Made by a program: the position numbers and the translations under genes. 64,000 bases of DNA, from positions 116,196 through 180,195 of the forward strand of contig NZ_JAIVAI010000006.1 of NCBI RefSeq assembly GCF_020171525.1, written 5' to 3'. Numbering within the stretch: position 1 is the first letter of the stretch; each line of letters begins with the position of its first letter. The notes under the pieces are model-generated. The model searched no databases and was not told the DNA's origin. It saw nothing but the letters and a program-made list of their open reading frames with translations. Origin of the DNA: Halobacillus yeomjeoni (GTDB taxonomy: Bacteria; Bacillota; Bacilli; Bacillales; Halobacillaceae). Shown piece by piece: positions 52,520 through 61,357 of this stretch.

Positions 52520-54037
52520 TCATCCTAACTGCTTAATGAAACGACCAAATGCCTGCCGGCCGGTTTCTGTTCGCTTATAAACGCCTGCGTGCTCCAATAC
52601 TTCTGAGAAACGTCTGCCTATTTCATTTTTCAATAGACGATGAATATTTTCTGAAGAGAAGTCGTCCACTTCGGCGGTAATTTGTTTTGCCCATGGAACG
52701 TGCTTGGCAATGTCCTCATTCTCCTGAGCTTTTCCGTCCAATTCACCGTTCGCGATATAATCAACAAGGGTATCCATTTCTTTGACCAAGCGTCCTGGAA
52801 GTACCGCAAGTCCCATCACTTCAATCAAGCCGATGTTTTCTTTCTTGATATGATGAACTTCTTCGTGAGGATGGAAGATGCCCAGTGGGTGCTCTTCGCT
52901 CGTTCGATTATTCCGAAGGACCAAATCAAGTTCAAATCGACTTTCACGTTTCCTGGCAATCGGCGTGACGGTATTGTGCATCTCACCGTTCGTTTCAGAG
53001 TAGATTTCGGCTTCAGGATCGGAATAATTTCTCCAAGAACTCAAAACAACGTCTGCCAGTTCAGATAAACGTTCTCTATTTTCCGATGATAAACGAATCA
53101 CCGACATCGGCCAGCGGACGATTCCTGCCTGCACATCCTCGAACCCTGAAACTTCGAACACGGATTCCAGCGGAGCTTTTGCCATAGGAAATTCATGATG
53201 GCCTCCCTGGAAGTGGTCGTGGCTCAAAATCGATCCACCTACAATCGGAAGATCTGCGTTCGACCCTATGAAATAGTGAGGAAACTGATGAGTGAAATCC
53301 AATAAACGGTCGAAACTCTCTTTATTGATTTTCATAGGACGGTGTTCCCGCGATAAAACGATCGCATGCTCGTTATAATACACATATGGAGAGTATTGAA
53401 GAAACCAGTGTTCTCCCTCCAGGTCGACCGGGATAATCCGGTGGTTATCTCTCGCCGGATGATCGAGTCGACCTGCGTAACCGACATTTTCTTTACAGAG
53501 AAGGCAGTCCGGGTAATTCGCTTCTTTATTGTTTTTCGCAGCCGCAATCGCTTTAGGGTCTTTTTCCGGTTTGGATAGATTGATCGTAATTTCTAAATCG
53601 CCATATTCCGTTTCACTATACCAATGCATATTCTTTGCGATCCGGTCTGTACGGATATAGTTGGTATCTTTGGATAGTTGATAAAAATCACGCGTTGCCG
53701 CTTCCGCTCCCTCGCTCTCATACTTTTCGTAAAAGTCTTTGATTACAGCAGATGGCGCAGGAACGAGGCAATCCATGATTTTCGGGTCGAACAAATCCTT
53801 CTCAGTGATAGAGTCATCTTCAATCAAGTTCTGTTCGACTGCGTAGTCGAGCATGCTTTCTAAAATATCGACTGGAGATTCTGGTATTCTTTCATTCTGA
53901 ACTTGCACTTTCTTTTCACCGTTCAGTTGAAAAAGGCGGAAAAGAGAATTTCGTACGTAATCGATATCCCAAACTGAAATCATCTGTTTATGCAATCCAT
54001 AGTCCAGCAGCCGCTCGATATCCTCATAAATTTTCAT
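52520..54037 (-). CDS. galT: Galactose-1-phosphate uridylyltransferase (GalT type 2)
   Basis: 505 residues, ATG after AGGAGGTAAACC overlapping the galE stop (ATGA). Bacillus-type GalT without the E. coli-type zinc motif; the active site HDHFQGGHHEFP contains the nucleophilic histidine region. SFDRLLDFTHQFPHYFIGSNADLP precedes it. Transfers UMP from UDP-glucose to galactose-1-phosphate. Part of galK-galE-galT-galM. Confidence 0.92.
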   Translation of the reverse strand: MKIYEDIERLLDYGLHKQMISVWDIDYVRNSLFRLFQLNGEKKVQVQNERIPESPVDILESMLDYAVEQNLIEDDSITEKDLFDPKIMDCLVPAPSAVIKDFYEKYESEGAEAATRDFYQLSKDTNYIRTDRIAKNMHWYSETEYGDLEITINLSKPEKDPKAIAAAKNNKEANYPDCLLCKENVGYAGRLDHPARDNHRIIPVDLEGEHWFLQYSPYVYYNEHAIVLSREHRPMKINKESFDRLLDFTHQFPHYFIGSNADLPIVGGSILSHDHFQGGHHEFPMAKAPLESVFEVSGFEDVQAGIVRWPMSVIRLSSENRERLSELADVVLSSWRNYSDPEAEIYSETNGEMHNTVTPIARKRESRFELDLVLRNNRTSEEHPLGIFHPHEEVHHIKKENIGLIEVMGLAVLPGRLVKEMDTLVDYIANGELDGKAQENEDIAKHVPWAKQITAEVDDFSSENIHRLLKNEIGRRFSEVLEHAGVYKRTETGRQAFGRFIKQLG

Positions 54038-55044
54038 CGGTTTACCTCCTTCTCCTGTTCCTTGTATCCATATGGATGATCCTTGAACCAATTCCAGGCT
54101 GTTTCAATCATAGTCTCAAGCTCGGCAAAACGAGGCTTCCAGGACAATTCTTCCATCGCCTTGCTTGAAGAAGCGACAAGCTTAGCAGGATCCCCTGCAC
54201 GACGAGGAGCAACTTCAGCGGGAATTTCATGACCTGTGACTTGTCGGGCAGTCTCAATCACTTGTTTCACGCTGAACCCTTGTCCGTTTCCAAGATTAAA
54301 GATTCCACTTTCACCATCTTGGTTCAATTTATCTATTGCCAGCAGATGAGCGTTGACCAAATCGTGCACATGGATATAATCGCGGACACACGTCCCGTCG
54401 TCGGTAGGATAATCGTCTCCGAACATCATGATTTTATCTCTTTTCCCCTGTGCTACCTGCAATACGACTGGAATCAAATGTGTCTCAGGATTGTGATCTT
54501 CGCCAATTCTCCCTTCAGGATCGGCACCGGCCACATTGAAATAACGGAGGACGACATGTTTGATTCCATGTGCCTGCTCTGCCCATTTAAGAAGCCTTTC
54601 AATAGCCAGTTTCGTCTCTCCATAAGGGTTCGTAGGATTCGTCCCATCACTTTCCTGGATAGGAATCTGTTCCGGTTCCCCATAGACGGCCGCCGTAGAT
54701 GAGAATACAATTTTGGAAACATTGTATTCTGCCATGACTTTCAATAATGAAATCGCACCATTCACATTATTATCATAGTACTTCAGAGGCTGTTCCACAC
54801 TTTCTCCTACAAGAGAATCCGCGGCAAAATGTAGGACAGAGTCGATTTCATGTTCATCGAAAACCTTCCGGAGCAGGGATAAATCGCGAAGATCCCCTTC
54901 ATAAAATTCAGCCTCTTGAAAGAGTGCCTGTGTATGACCCTTTTGCAGGTTATCAATGATGACTACTTTTTCCCCCTCATCCAGCAATTGTGCTGCTGCG
55001 TGACTGCCTATGTAACCGGCTCCCCCACAAACGAGTACTGTCAT
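54034..55044 (-). CDS. galE: UDP-glucose 4-epimerase
   Basis: 336 residues, ATG after AAGGGGTGAC. Rossmann GGAGYIGSHAAAQLL at the start, catalytic YGETK in NPYGETKLAIERLL, and HFAADSLVGESV. Interconverts UDP-galactose and UDP-glucose. Overlaps galK and galT by four bases on both sides. Confidence 0.95.
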   Translation of the reverse strand: MTVLVCGGAGYIGSHAAAQLLDEGEKVVIIDNLQKGHTQALFQEAEFYEGDLRDLSLLRKVFDEHEIDSVLHFAADSLVGESVEQPLKYYDNNVNGAISLLKVMAEYNVSKIVFSSTAAVYGEPEQIPIQESDGTNPTNPYGETKLAIERLLKWAEQAHGIKHVVLRYFNVAGADPEGRIGEDHNPETHLIPVVLQVAQGKRDKIMMFGDDYPTDDGTCVRDYIHVHDLVNAHLLAIDKLNQDGESGIFNLGNGQGFSVKQVIETARQVTGHEIPAEVAPRRAGDPAKLVASSSKAMEELSWKPRFAELETMIETAWNWFKDHPYGYKEQEKEVNR

Positions 55045-56216
55045 AGTGTCACCCCTTCTTCCAATTTCTTCGCACCATCTCCGACCTCAACGACGTAAAA
55101 TTCGGCTTCGATACCTGTTTTTTCGTGATAGGTCCTGGAGACTGCTTCGATAAAGTTATCCACCTCTTGTTGAGGTACGATGTTGATTGTGCACCCGCCA
55201 AAACCGGCTCCGGTCATACGGGAGCCTGTAGAACCGTTATTCCACGCGGCTTCAACGAGGGTATCCAGTTCAAAGCCTGTCACTTCATAATCGTCCCGCA
55301 AAGAAACGTGAGAATCATTCATCAACTTCCCAAAACCTTCAATATCTCCCTGATTCAATTTATCGACCGCTTTGATGGTCCGGCGGTTTTCCAAAACCGC
55401 ATGTGCAGCTCTCTTTTGAACAACCGTACCTTGAATCACAGATCTATACTCTTCAAATGTTTCTTCCGTGAGGTCTCCAAGAGATTCTATATCGAGATGC
55501 TTTTGCAGATCTTTCAGCGCTGATTCACACTCGCTGCGTCGTTCATTGTATTTGGAATCTGCTAAACCTCTTCGTTTATTTGTATTAGCGATGATCAGAG
55601 TATGATCCTTCAGCTTCATCGGTGTCTGTATATAATCAAGGGTGTCACAATTCAATAACAGGGCATAGTCTTTTTCTGCCATACCGATAGCAAATTGGTC
55701 CATGATGCCACAATTGACACCGACAAATTCATTCTCTGCTTTTTGACATAACTGGACCATCTTCACTCGATCCATTGATAATTCAAATATTTCGTCCAAC
55801 AGTACACCGGTGACCAATTCGATGGATGCTGATGAGGAAAGTCCAGCACCGTTTGGAATATTTCCATAGTAAGCGATGTCCAGCCCATAAGGAATATCCA
55901 CCCCTTCTTTTTGGAAGATATCGATGACTCCTTTTGGGTAGTTCGCCCAATCGTGAGCTTTTTCAAATTTTAAGTCGTTCTTCGTCGTTTCAATGACCCC
56001 TGACTCAGGGAAATTCATCGAGTAAAAACGAACTTTATCATCGGACCTTTTTCTAGCAGCGGCATAGGTCCCCACGCTTAAAGCACATGGAAAAACGTGC
56101 CCACCATTATAATCTGTATGTTCTCCTATTAAATTGACACGGCCGGGCGCGAAAAACGTCGCCACCTCTCCACCTTCACCGAACTCGATTTTAAAACGAT
56201 CCATCAAATCTTGCAT
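55041..56216 (-). CDS. galK: Galactokinase
   Basis: 391 residues, ATG after GAGGTGATCGA. GHMP kinase: PGRVNLIGEHTDYNGGHVFP is the galactokinase signature, GAGLSSSASIEL the ATP loop and GCTINIVPQ the C-terminal part. First gene of the galKETM-GH42 operon; the promoter and operator lie in the 350-bp region shared with the divergent AraC regulator gene. Confidence 0.95.
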   Translation of the reverse strand: MQDLMDRFKIEFGEGGEVATFFAPGRVNLIGEHTDYNGGHVFPCALSVGTYAAARKRSDDKVRFYSMNFPESGVIETTKNDLKFEKAHDWANYPKGVIDIFQKEGVDIPYGLDIAYYGNIPNGAGLSSSASIELVTGVLLDEIFELSMDRVKMVQLCQKAENEFVGVNCGIMDQFAIGMAEKDYALLLNCDTLDYIQTPMKLKDHTLIIANTNKRRGLADSKYNERRSECESALKDLQKHLDIESLGDLTEETFEEYRSVIQGTVVQKRAAHAVLENRRTIKAVDKLNQGDIEGFGKLMNDSHVSLRDDYEVTGFELDTLVEAAWNNGSTGSRMTGAGFGGCTINIVPQQEVDNFIEAVSRTYHEKTGIEAEFYVVEVGDGAKKLEEGVTL

Positions 56217-56261
56217 TCGATCACCTCATCTTTGTTATTTTTCATTCATTTCATCTGTTAA

Positions 56262-56273
56262 GGAAACGCTTCC
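56262..56273. promoter_or_regulatory. cre-like site before galK
   Basis: GGAAACGCTTCC is a palindrome with central CG resembling a cre box; two consensus positions differ. It sits between the -10 box and galK. Confidence 0.45.
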
Positions 56274-56292
56274 AAGTTAAGAAACTATCTAT

Positions 56293-56359
56293 ATTCTAAT
56301 GACTGTTTCAATTCGATATCAATGGTAAATAAAGAAGGTGATATTTGTACTTTTTTGCT
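56293..56359 (-). promoter_or_regulatory. galK promoter with the galactoside operator
   Basis: Operator AGCAAAAAAGTACAA (56345-56359), 22 bp to the -35 TTGATA (56317-56322), 18 bp to the -10 TAGAAT. TTTACCATTGA overlaps the -35, as at the two sister promoters. Confidence 0.65.
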
Positions 56360-56416
56360 TCTATCATCTCGTGTTAGTTCGCATTATATGCTAGATTAAG
56401 AGTATAACTATCACTA

Positions 56417-56434
56417 AAAGTGCAATTTATTGCT
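56417..56434 (+). promoter_or_regulatory. Partial operator before the AraC gene
   Basis: AAAAGTGCAA followed by TTTATTGC shares the right-hand ten bases of the operator, now oriented toward the regulator gene. It suggests autoregulation. Confidence 0.45.
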
Positions 56435-56568
56435 TATATTTGCTTTTCTTATTCAACAACAAATAAGTATTATCAATGGATAGAATGGGAGACTTTCGTT
56501 TCGAAACTAATTTGAGAGCCCCCTCACAAACTCTAATAAATACTTACGTCCAAAAGAGGAGGATTCAC

Positions 56569-57417
56569 TTGAAAACAGCGAATAGTACATTCGGGTCGTA
56601 TGGATACCGATTTTCAGACCGGAAATTACAAAAAACTGCCCAGATCTGGTCCCTCGGCTGGGATGAGCAGAAAACGACACTTTATGATTGGGATGGAAGG
56701 AATCGAAGAGATACAGGGAAATATATTTTTCAATATACGATCTCTGGTCAGGGAGCTATCGAAATCGATGGGAAGCTGTTTCAACTCTCTCCTGGTCAAG
56801 CCTTTATCGTGAATATCCCGGGCGACTACCGCTATTTCCTGCCTGAAAAAAGTGATGGATGGGAATTCATTTATTTGACTCTTTACGGTGATGTCGTGGG
56901 CGATTATTGGAATGAAATTCAAGAAGATATCGGTCACATCCTGAATTTCGAGCCAGACTCAGAGCCTGTCACGTTCCTCCTTCACCTTTTGGATTTAGCA
57001 GCCTCACGCCAAATCTCCAATGCCCATCTGGCTTCCGGGTATGCATACCAATTTACGATGGAGTTGATGAAGTACTGCCAAAATATCGACCGGAAATTAT
57101 CTTCATGGCCGGAACCCATCACCCAGGCAGCGATGTATGCGAGGAACCATTATGCTGAAGAAATTGGTCCTGATGAAATGGCTTTGGCTTCAGGGATGTC
57201 ACGGTATCATTTCACCCGCCAATTCAAAGAGATCACCCATATGACCCCGATTCAGTATTTGACGGATATCCGTATTCAAAAGGCGAAGGAACTTCTGCAG
57301 AACACGAAATACTCCTCTGAAGATATCGCCCAGCTCATCGGCTATAATAATGCGAACTACTTCAATAAAGTCTTTAAAAAGGTGGTAGGCATATCACCTG
57401 GTAAATACCGCAAATAA
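56569..57417 (+). CDS. AraC-family regulator of the galactoside regulon
   Basis: 282 residues from a TTG six bases after AGAGGAGG; earlier frames have no site. N-terminal cupin (GAIEIDGKLFQLSPGQAFIV) for sugar binding and two C-terminal helix-turn-helix units (GPDEMALASGMSRYHFTRQF and SSEDIAQLIGYNNANYFNKVF) ending PGKYRK. Divergent from galK, which with the repeated operator makes it the likely activator of galK, ABC and SSS units. Belongs to the MsmR/RafR-type group; the ligand, probably galactose or a galactoside, is inferred. Confidence 0.8.
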   Translation: MKTANSTFGSYGYRFSDRKLQKTAQIWSLGWDEQKTTLYDWDGRNRRDTGKYIFQYTISGQGAIEIDGKLFQLSPGQAFIVNIPGDYRYFLPEKSDGWEFIYLTLYGDVVGDYWNEIQEDIGHILNFEPDSEPVTFLLHLLDLAASRQISNAHLASGYAYQFTMELMKYCQNIDRKLSSWPEPITQAAMYARNHYAEEIGPDEMALASGMSRYHFTRQFKEITHMTPIQYLTDIRIQKAKELLQNTKYSSEDIAQLIGYNNANYFNKVFKKVVGISPGKYRK

Positions 57418-57452
57418 AAATGAGGACTGTGTAATTACACAGTCCTCATTCT
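57417..57452. terminator. Bidirectional terminator
   Basis: AATGAGGACTGTG and CACAGTCCTCATT pair as a 13-bp stem with a short loop, between convergent genes. Confidence 0.88.
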
Positions 57453-57700
57453 TCGTTCACTTCAATCATGACCGAACGCCTATCATAATTTATGGTCATA
57501 TTTTTACCTGAATCCACAAAATTCTCTAATATGTCTTTGGACAATTGCAGGGCAAATTGCGTGCGTTCGATTTTTTCCACATCGGCAGGGTGTCCGTCGG
57601 AAATTTGATCCTGCACTGCTTCTGCCTCCTTATGCAATTGATCCAACATCTCATATACCTTATGATAGTACGTTTCAACCGGTTGGCTGGCTTTACTCAT
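57446..57700 (-). CDS. Hypothetical protein, 84 residues
   Basis: ATG after GGAGCGAAGG. Helical and charged (YYHKVYEMLDQLHKEAEAVQ, then AQLSKDILENFVD) with a C-terminal acidic tail. No family recognised. Lies between the symporter and the terminator on the minus strand, and follows the symporter gene by 65 bp upstream on a separate start. Confidence 0.55.
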   Translation of the reverse strand: MSKASQPVETYYHKVYEMLDQLHKEAEAVQDQISDGHPADVEKIERTQFALQLSKDILENFVDSGKNMTINYDRRSVMIEVNEE

Positions 57701-57765
57701 AGACCTTCGCTCCTTTTTCCAGTTGACATTACCTCTATTATATCAAATGGAAGAGCAACAGAAAG

Positions 57766-59352
57766 CTAAATTATACCTACCGGAGATAGAAGAATATAGA
57801 TGATGATCATAGCTAAAGTTGCGGATAAGCCAACAGGATAGACAAGCTTCCAAGGAGTCATATCCACTCTCGCCTTCTGCTCCAGTTCAAACTCTGTCTC
57901 ACGCGGGCGAATTTTTCCTATGATCAACATGAGTGCCGTACAAGCCACGAAAAGAATACCTAGAATGTGCAGGAAGTGTATTCCGGTATCCCACACCAAC
58001 TGAGTCGTCGCATAAATGGAAATGAAGACGAACAAGGATACTTTCGCTGCTACGGCAGGGACTCTCTTCGTCAAGTAACCGACTATCAATATAGTGAAGA
58101 TCGGTACGTTATAAAACCCGTTGACGATCTGAAGGTATTGGAAAAACCCTTGAGGAACCTTATCGATCAATGGTGCGATACACATCGCGAATAATGCTAG
58201 CACTATGCCGGCCATCTTCCCTTTACGTACGACCTGCTTATCTGACGCACCCGGGTTGAAATACGGCTTATAAATATTCAATGCTATCAGTGTCACTGAA
58301 GAGTTCAACGCTGAGTTGAACGAAGAAAGAATAGCTCCGAATAAAACGGCTGCAAAGAAACCGACCAACGGCGTAGGCAGGATTTCTGTAACCAATCGTG
58401 GATACGCATCCGTAGGTTTCAAACCTGGCCCGAACATGTTGAACGCTATAATTCCAGGCAGTATCAAAAACACAGGTCCGAGAAGTTTCAAGAACGCAGC
58501 AATCAGGACACCTTTTTGTCCTTCTTTCAAGTTCTTCGCTGAAATGGCACGCTGCATGATGTGCTGTGCCGTTCCCCAATAAAACAAGTTAACAAGCAGC
58601 ATTCCAGTAAACATCGTTCCGAACGGCACGGGACTCTCCGATCCGCCGACTGAATTCAACTTTTCTGGTGAATCTTCGATAATCGTCTGGAAACCATTCG
58701 TGAATGATCCGTCTCCAAGTACAAACAAGCCGATGATTGGCACCATCAATCCACCGATCAATAGTCCGACTCCGTTAATCGTATCGGAAATGGCTACAGC
58801 CTTCAGACCGCCAAAAATGGCATAAATGGCCCCGACGGTACCGATGGCGAATACCATGAACCAAAGACCGCCTGTCCGGCTCACTCCCATGGCTTCAGGT
58901 ATATTGAAAATCCCATTCAACGCAACAGCCCCGGAATAAAGGATCGGAGGCAGAAGGTTAAAAACATAACCGAATAAAAATAAAATGGTAACGATCTGCT
59001 TCGTAGCAAAATCAAAACGATCCTCTAGAAAGTCTGGAATCGTCGTAATGCCGCCTTTCAAATAACGGGGAAGAAGGAAAAAGGCGACGATCACAAGAGC
59101 TATCGCAGAACCTACTTCCCATCCCATGACGGCAATCGTATCCGAGTACCCTTGAGCATTCAAACCGATTAACTGCTCTGTTGATAAGTTCGTCAGCATG
59201 AGTGATCCAGCGATCACCCACGCGCCTAAGCTTCGGCCGCCGAGGAAATACCCATCATGAGTATCTAAATCTTCTTTTCTAGTAAGTAAATAAGAAATCA
59301 ATGCGACCATTCCTGTAAAGAACAAGAACGATCCAACCGTAAACAAATCCAT
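57766..59352 (-). CDS. Sodium:solute symporter (SGLT-type), probable galactose transporter
   Basis: 528 residues, about 14 helices, ATG after AAAAAGGGAG. SSS family like vSGLT: YFLGGRSLGAWVIAGSLMLTNLSTEQLIG, ALNSSVTLIALNIY. Its promoter carries the same operator as galK and the ABC operon, so a monosaccharide or galactoside is a reasonable substrate; this is inference. Convergent or neighbouring genes are unrelated. Confidence 0.82.
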   Translation of the reverse strand: MDLFTVGSFLFFTGMVALISYLLTRKEDLDTHDGYFLGGRSLGAWVIAGSLMLTNLSTEQLIGLNAQGYSDTIAVMGWEVGSAIALVIVAFFLLPRYLKGGITTIPDFLEDRFDFATKQIVTILFLFGYVFNLLPPILYSGAVALNGIFNIPEAMGVSRTGGLWFMVFAIGTVGAIYAIFGGLKAVAISDTINGVGLLIGGLMVPIIGLFVLGDGSFTNGFQTIIEDSPEKLNSVGGSESPVPFGTMFTGMLLVNLFYWGTAQHIMQRAISAKNLKEGQKGVLIAAFLKLLGPVFLILPGIIAFNMFGPGLKPTDAYPRLVTEILPTPLVGFFAAVLFGAILSSFNSALNSSVTLIALNIYKPYFNPGASDKQVVRKGKMAGIVLALFAMCIAPLIDKVPQGFFQYLQIVNGFYNVPIFTILIVGYLTKRVPAVAAKVSLFVFISIYATTQLVWDTGIHFLHILGILFVACTALMLIIGKIRPRETEFELEQKARVDMTPWKLVYPVGLSATLAMIIIYILLSPVGII

Positions 59353-59411
59353 GACTGACTCTCCCTTTTTCTAAGATGTTATGTACGTATGCGTTTTCAT
59401 TTCTGTCATAT

Positions 59412-59477
59412 ATTGTAGACGGCAATCTGTAAGCGTTTCAATGGTAAAAAAACGGAAAACGATTGCACTTTTTTGCT
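59412..59477 (-). promoter_or_regulatory. Promoter of the SSS symporter with operator and cre-like site
   Basis: Operator AGCAAAAAAGTGCAA (59463-59477), 21 bp to the -35 TTGAAA (59436-59441), 18 bp to TACAAT (59412-59417). The -35 is part of TTGAAACGCTTACA, a cre-like box, so CcpA and the AraC regulator would compete there. Confidence 0.65.
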
Positions 59478-59565
59478 ATAAAGCATGGTTTGATTTAAAG
59501 ACTTTCTTAATACTTGTTGTTGCTGTTCGGGCTTGTATCATCTCTTACCGTCGCAGGTTTGGTGT

Positions 59566-59688
59566 GAGGCGGACTCGGGAATGACTCGCTTTCCGTGGGG
59601 TACCGTGAGCCTCCTCAGGCTTACGCCTTCCGGGGTCTCACGATGTACCTTTATCCCACAGGAGTCTCGCCATTCCCGAGTCCGCCTC
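59566..59688 (+). repeat. Palindromic repeat copy R8
   Basis: Arms GAGGCGGACTCGGGAATG and CATTCCCGAGTCCGCCTC pair perfectly over 18 bp. Compared with R1 three stem positions differ and each difference is matched on the other strand. Core identical to R1 apart from one or two bases. No terminal boxes seen. Confidence 0.8.
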
Positions 59689-59860
59689 TTCAAAATAAGT
59701 GGGAAGGAAAGGCTCTATATTCAAATATATCGATGTCCATTCGACCAACTATGAGTAGGAGAGAAATGAAAGTGAAATGTTTTCCCATCATTCCCAATAA
59801 CAACATGGAAACAGACGGAATAAAAGAACAAATAAAAAAACCCAGCTATGCTGCTGAGTT

Positions 59861-60229
59861 TTATCTTGTCACTTGGAGGATCATTCCTTCGAGGACTTTG
59901 ACATTCCTTGCATTGAAGCGGATTCCTTTATAATCGAAAACGATCACTTGTTTATCTTGGACTTGGAGACTCTCATTGTAATCCCGTTTTTTTGTCGCTA
60001 TCTTTTGATAACTGATATTGGATTGAATGTTCTTTCTTGCTAAAAACACTTTCATCCCTTTCAGTGTCGATTGATAGGCGGCATCCGGAATTGCGTTTTC
60101 ATAAAAAACTACGAAGTGAAAATGGTTCGGGACATCAGGAGTGAAGCTGTTGATGACTCTCTGCGTCTGGTTTCCTTCGCATGCGCTCAATAGAAATAAG
60201 GTACATAGACATAGGATGATTTTTTTCAT
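59861..60229 (-). CDS. Putative lipoprotein, unknown
   Basis: 122 residues from MKKIILCLCTLFLLSACEG, ATG after GGAGGAATGGAAC. Lipobox LLSAC gives a lipid-anchored protein at the outer surface. The rest is beta-rich (DVPNHFHFVVFYENAI, QVQDKQVIVFDYKGI). No family was recognised. Upstream of, and on the same strand as, no obvious partner; the glucokinase gene precedes it with a terminator between. Confidence 0.65.
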   Translation of the reverse strand: MKKIILCLCTLFLLSACEGNQTQRVINSFTPDVPNHFHFVVFYENAIPDAAYQSTLKGMKVFLARKNIQSNISYQKIATKKRDYNESLQVQDKQVIVFDYKGIRFNARNVKVLEGMILQVTR

Positions 60230-60296
60230 GTTCCATTCCTCCAAACCATACCCTATTCTAAAATACGCTCGGTTCATACCGATTATCACAAAAGAA

Positions 60297-60325
60297 ATAA
60301 GCAGAACCTGAGGTTCCGCTTATTT
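60297..60325 (-). terminator. Terminator of the glucokinase gene
   Basis: AATAAGCGGAACCT and AGGTTCTGCTTATT pair with one mismatch and TTTC follows on the minus strand. Confidence 0.75.
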
Positions 60326-61213
60326 TCTGGTCAGAAGGGAGGCACCGATGACTCCTGCATCCCCACTTAATGCAGATGGCTTCAAGTTCATCATCGGGAC
60401 TAATTCTGGGTAAAGGTATTTTTTTATTCGGTCTTTCAAGGGAACCCAGACCAAATCCCCTGCATTCATCACTCCTCCACCAATGACGAATACTTCCGGG
60501 TTCAGGATATGGGTGAGGTTCGCGATTCCCATAGCCAGATATTCTATCGCATCATCTACAACCCTCTGCGCCTGTTCATCTCCATTTTTCAAACGGTCGA
60601 AAACTTCTTCCGATCCACCTTTTATGCCATACATATCATAAGCCCGCTTTCCAATCGCCGTTCCACTTGCGTAGCTTTCCAGAGATCCTTTGTTGAGATT
60701 GCTGTAATAATAGCCATTGGGATTCAAAATCATATTTCCGATTTCTCCTGCATATCCTTGTGCGCCATTGAATACTTTGCCGTCTAATACAAGACCGCCT
60801 CCCACTCCTGTACTGACCGTTATGTAAAAAACGCTGGAAAACCCTCTTCCATTTCCATATTGTGCTTCTGCCAATGCAGCGACGTTCGCATCATTCGTCA
60901 GCTGAACATCAACCGAAAAGTGAGCCTTGATTTGATCGACGATAGCCACTTCATCCCATCCAGGCAGATTGGGAGGATTCAAAATCACACCCCGATGAGG
61001 ATCCAAAGGTCCCGGCGCACCGATCCCTATCCCTTCTATAGTTCTTCCTTCCGCCAGGTTTTCAACCATATGAATGATTTTTTGAATGGTAAAATCAGCT
61101 CCCTGTTCAGGCTCCGTTTTTTCTTGAAGCAATCGTTCCACTGTTCCATTTTCCAAAACGACAGCAGCCCTTACGTTCGTACCACCTAAATCCACCCCTA
61201 TATGAATGCCCAT
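60320..61213 (-). CDS. ROK-family glucokinase-like protein lacking zinc cysteines
   Basis: 297 residues, ATG ten bases after AAGGAG. ROK kinase: ATP loop GVDLGGTNVRAAVV, catalytic aspartate in LTNDANVAALAEAQYG and FYITVSTGVGGGLVLDG. The usual zinc motif CxCGxxGCxE is replaced by YYYSNLNKGSLE in NPNGYYYSNLNKGSLESYAS. All three cysteines are lost, though the glutamate is kept. It probably still phosphorylates a sugar with ATP. A role in glucose release by the galactosidases is possible but unproven. Confidence 0.75.
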   Translation of the reverse strand: MGIHIGVDLGGTNVRAAVVLENGTVERLLQEKTEPEQGADFTIQKIIHMVENLAEGRTIEGIGIGAPGPLDPHRGVILNPPNLPGWDEVAIVDQIKAHFSVDVQLTNDANVAALAEAQYGNGRGFSSVFYITVSTGVGGGLVLDGKVFNGAQGYAGEIGNMILNPNGYYYSNLNKGSLESYASGTAIGKRAYDMYGIKGGSEEVFDRLKNGDEQAQRVVDDAIEYLAMGIANLTHILNPEVFVIGGGVMNAGDLVWVPLKDRIKKYLYPELVPMMNLKPSALSGDAGVIGASLLTRK

Positions 61214-61357
61214 GATCTGCACGCTCCTTATCCTGCCCGCCCCCTCTTAAGCTCGAAGGTATGGGGAGACAAATGTTTTAGTCAGTTTCATTGTATAGAA
61301 AAAAACTATTTTTTACATGTTTCTACAATAAAAGTATAATAGAGGAGAGCTTTCTTT

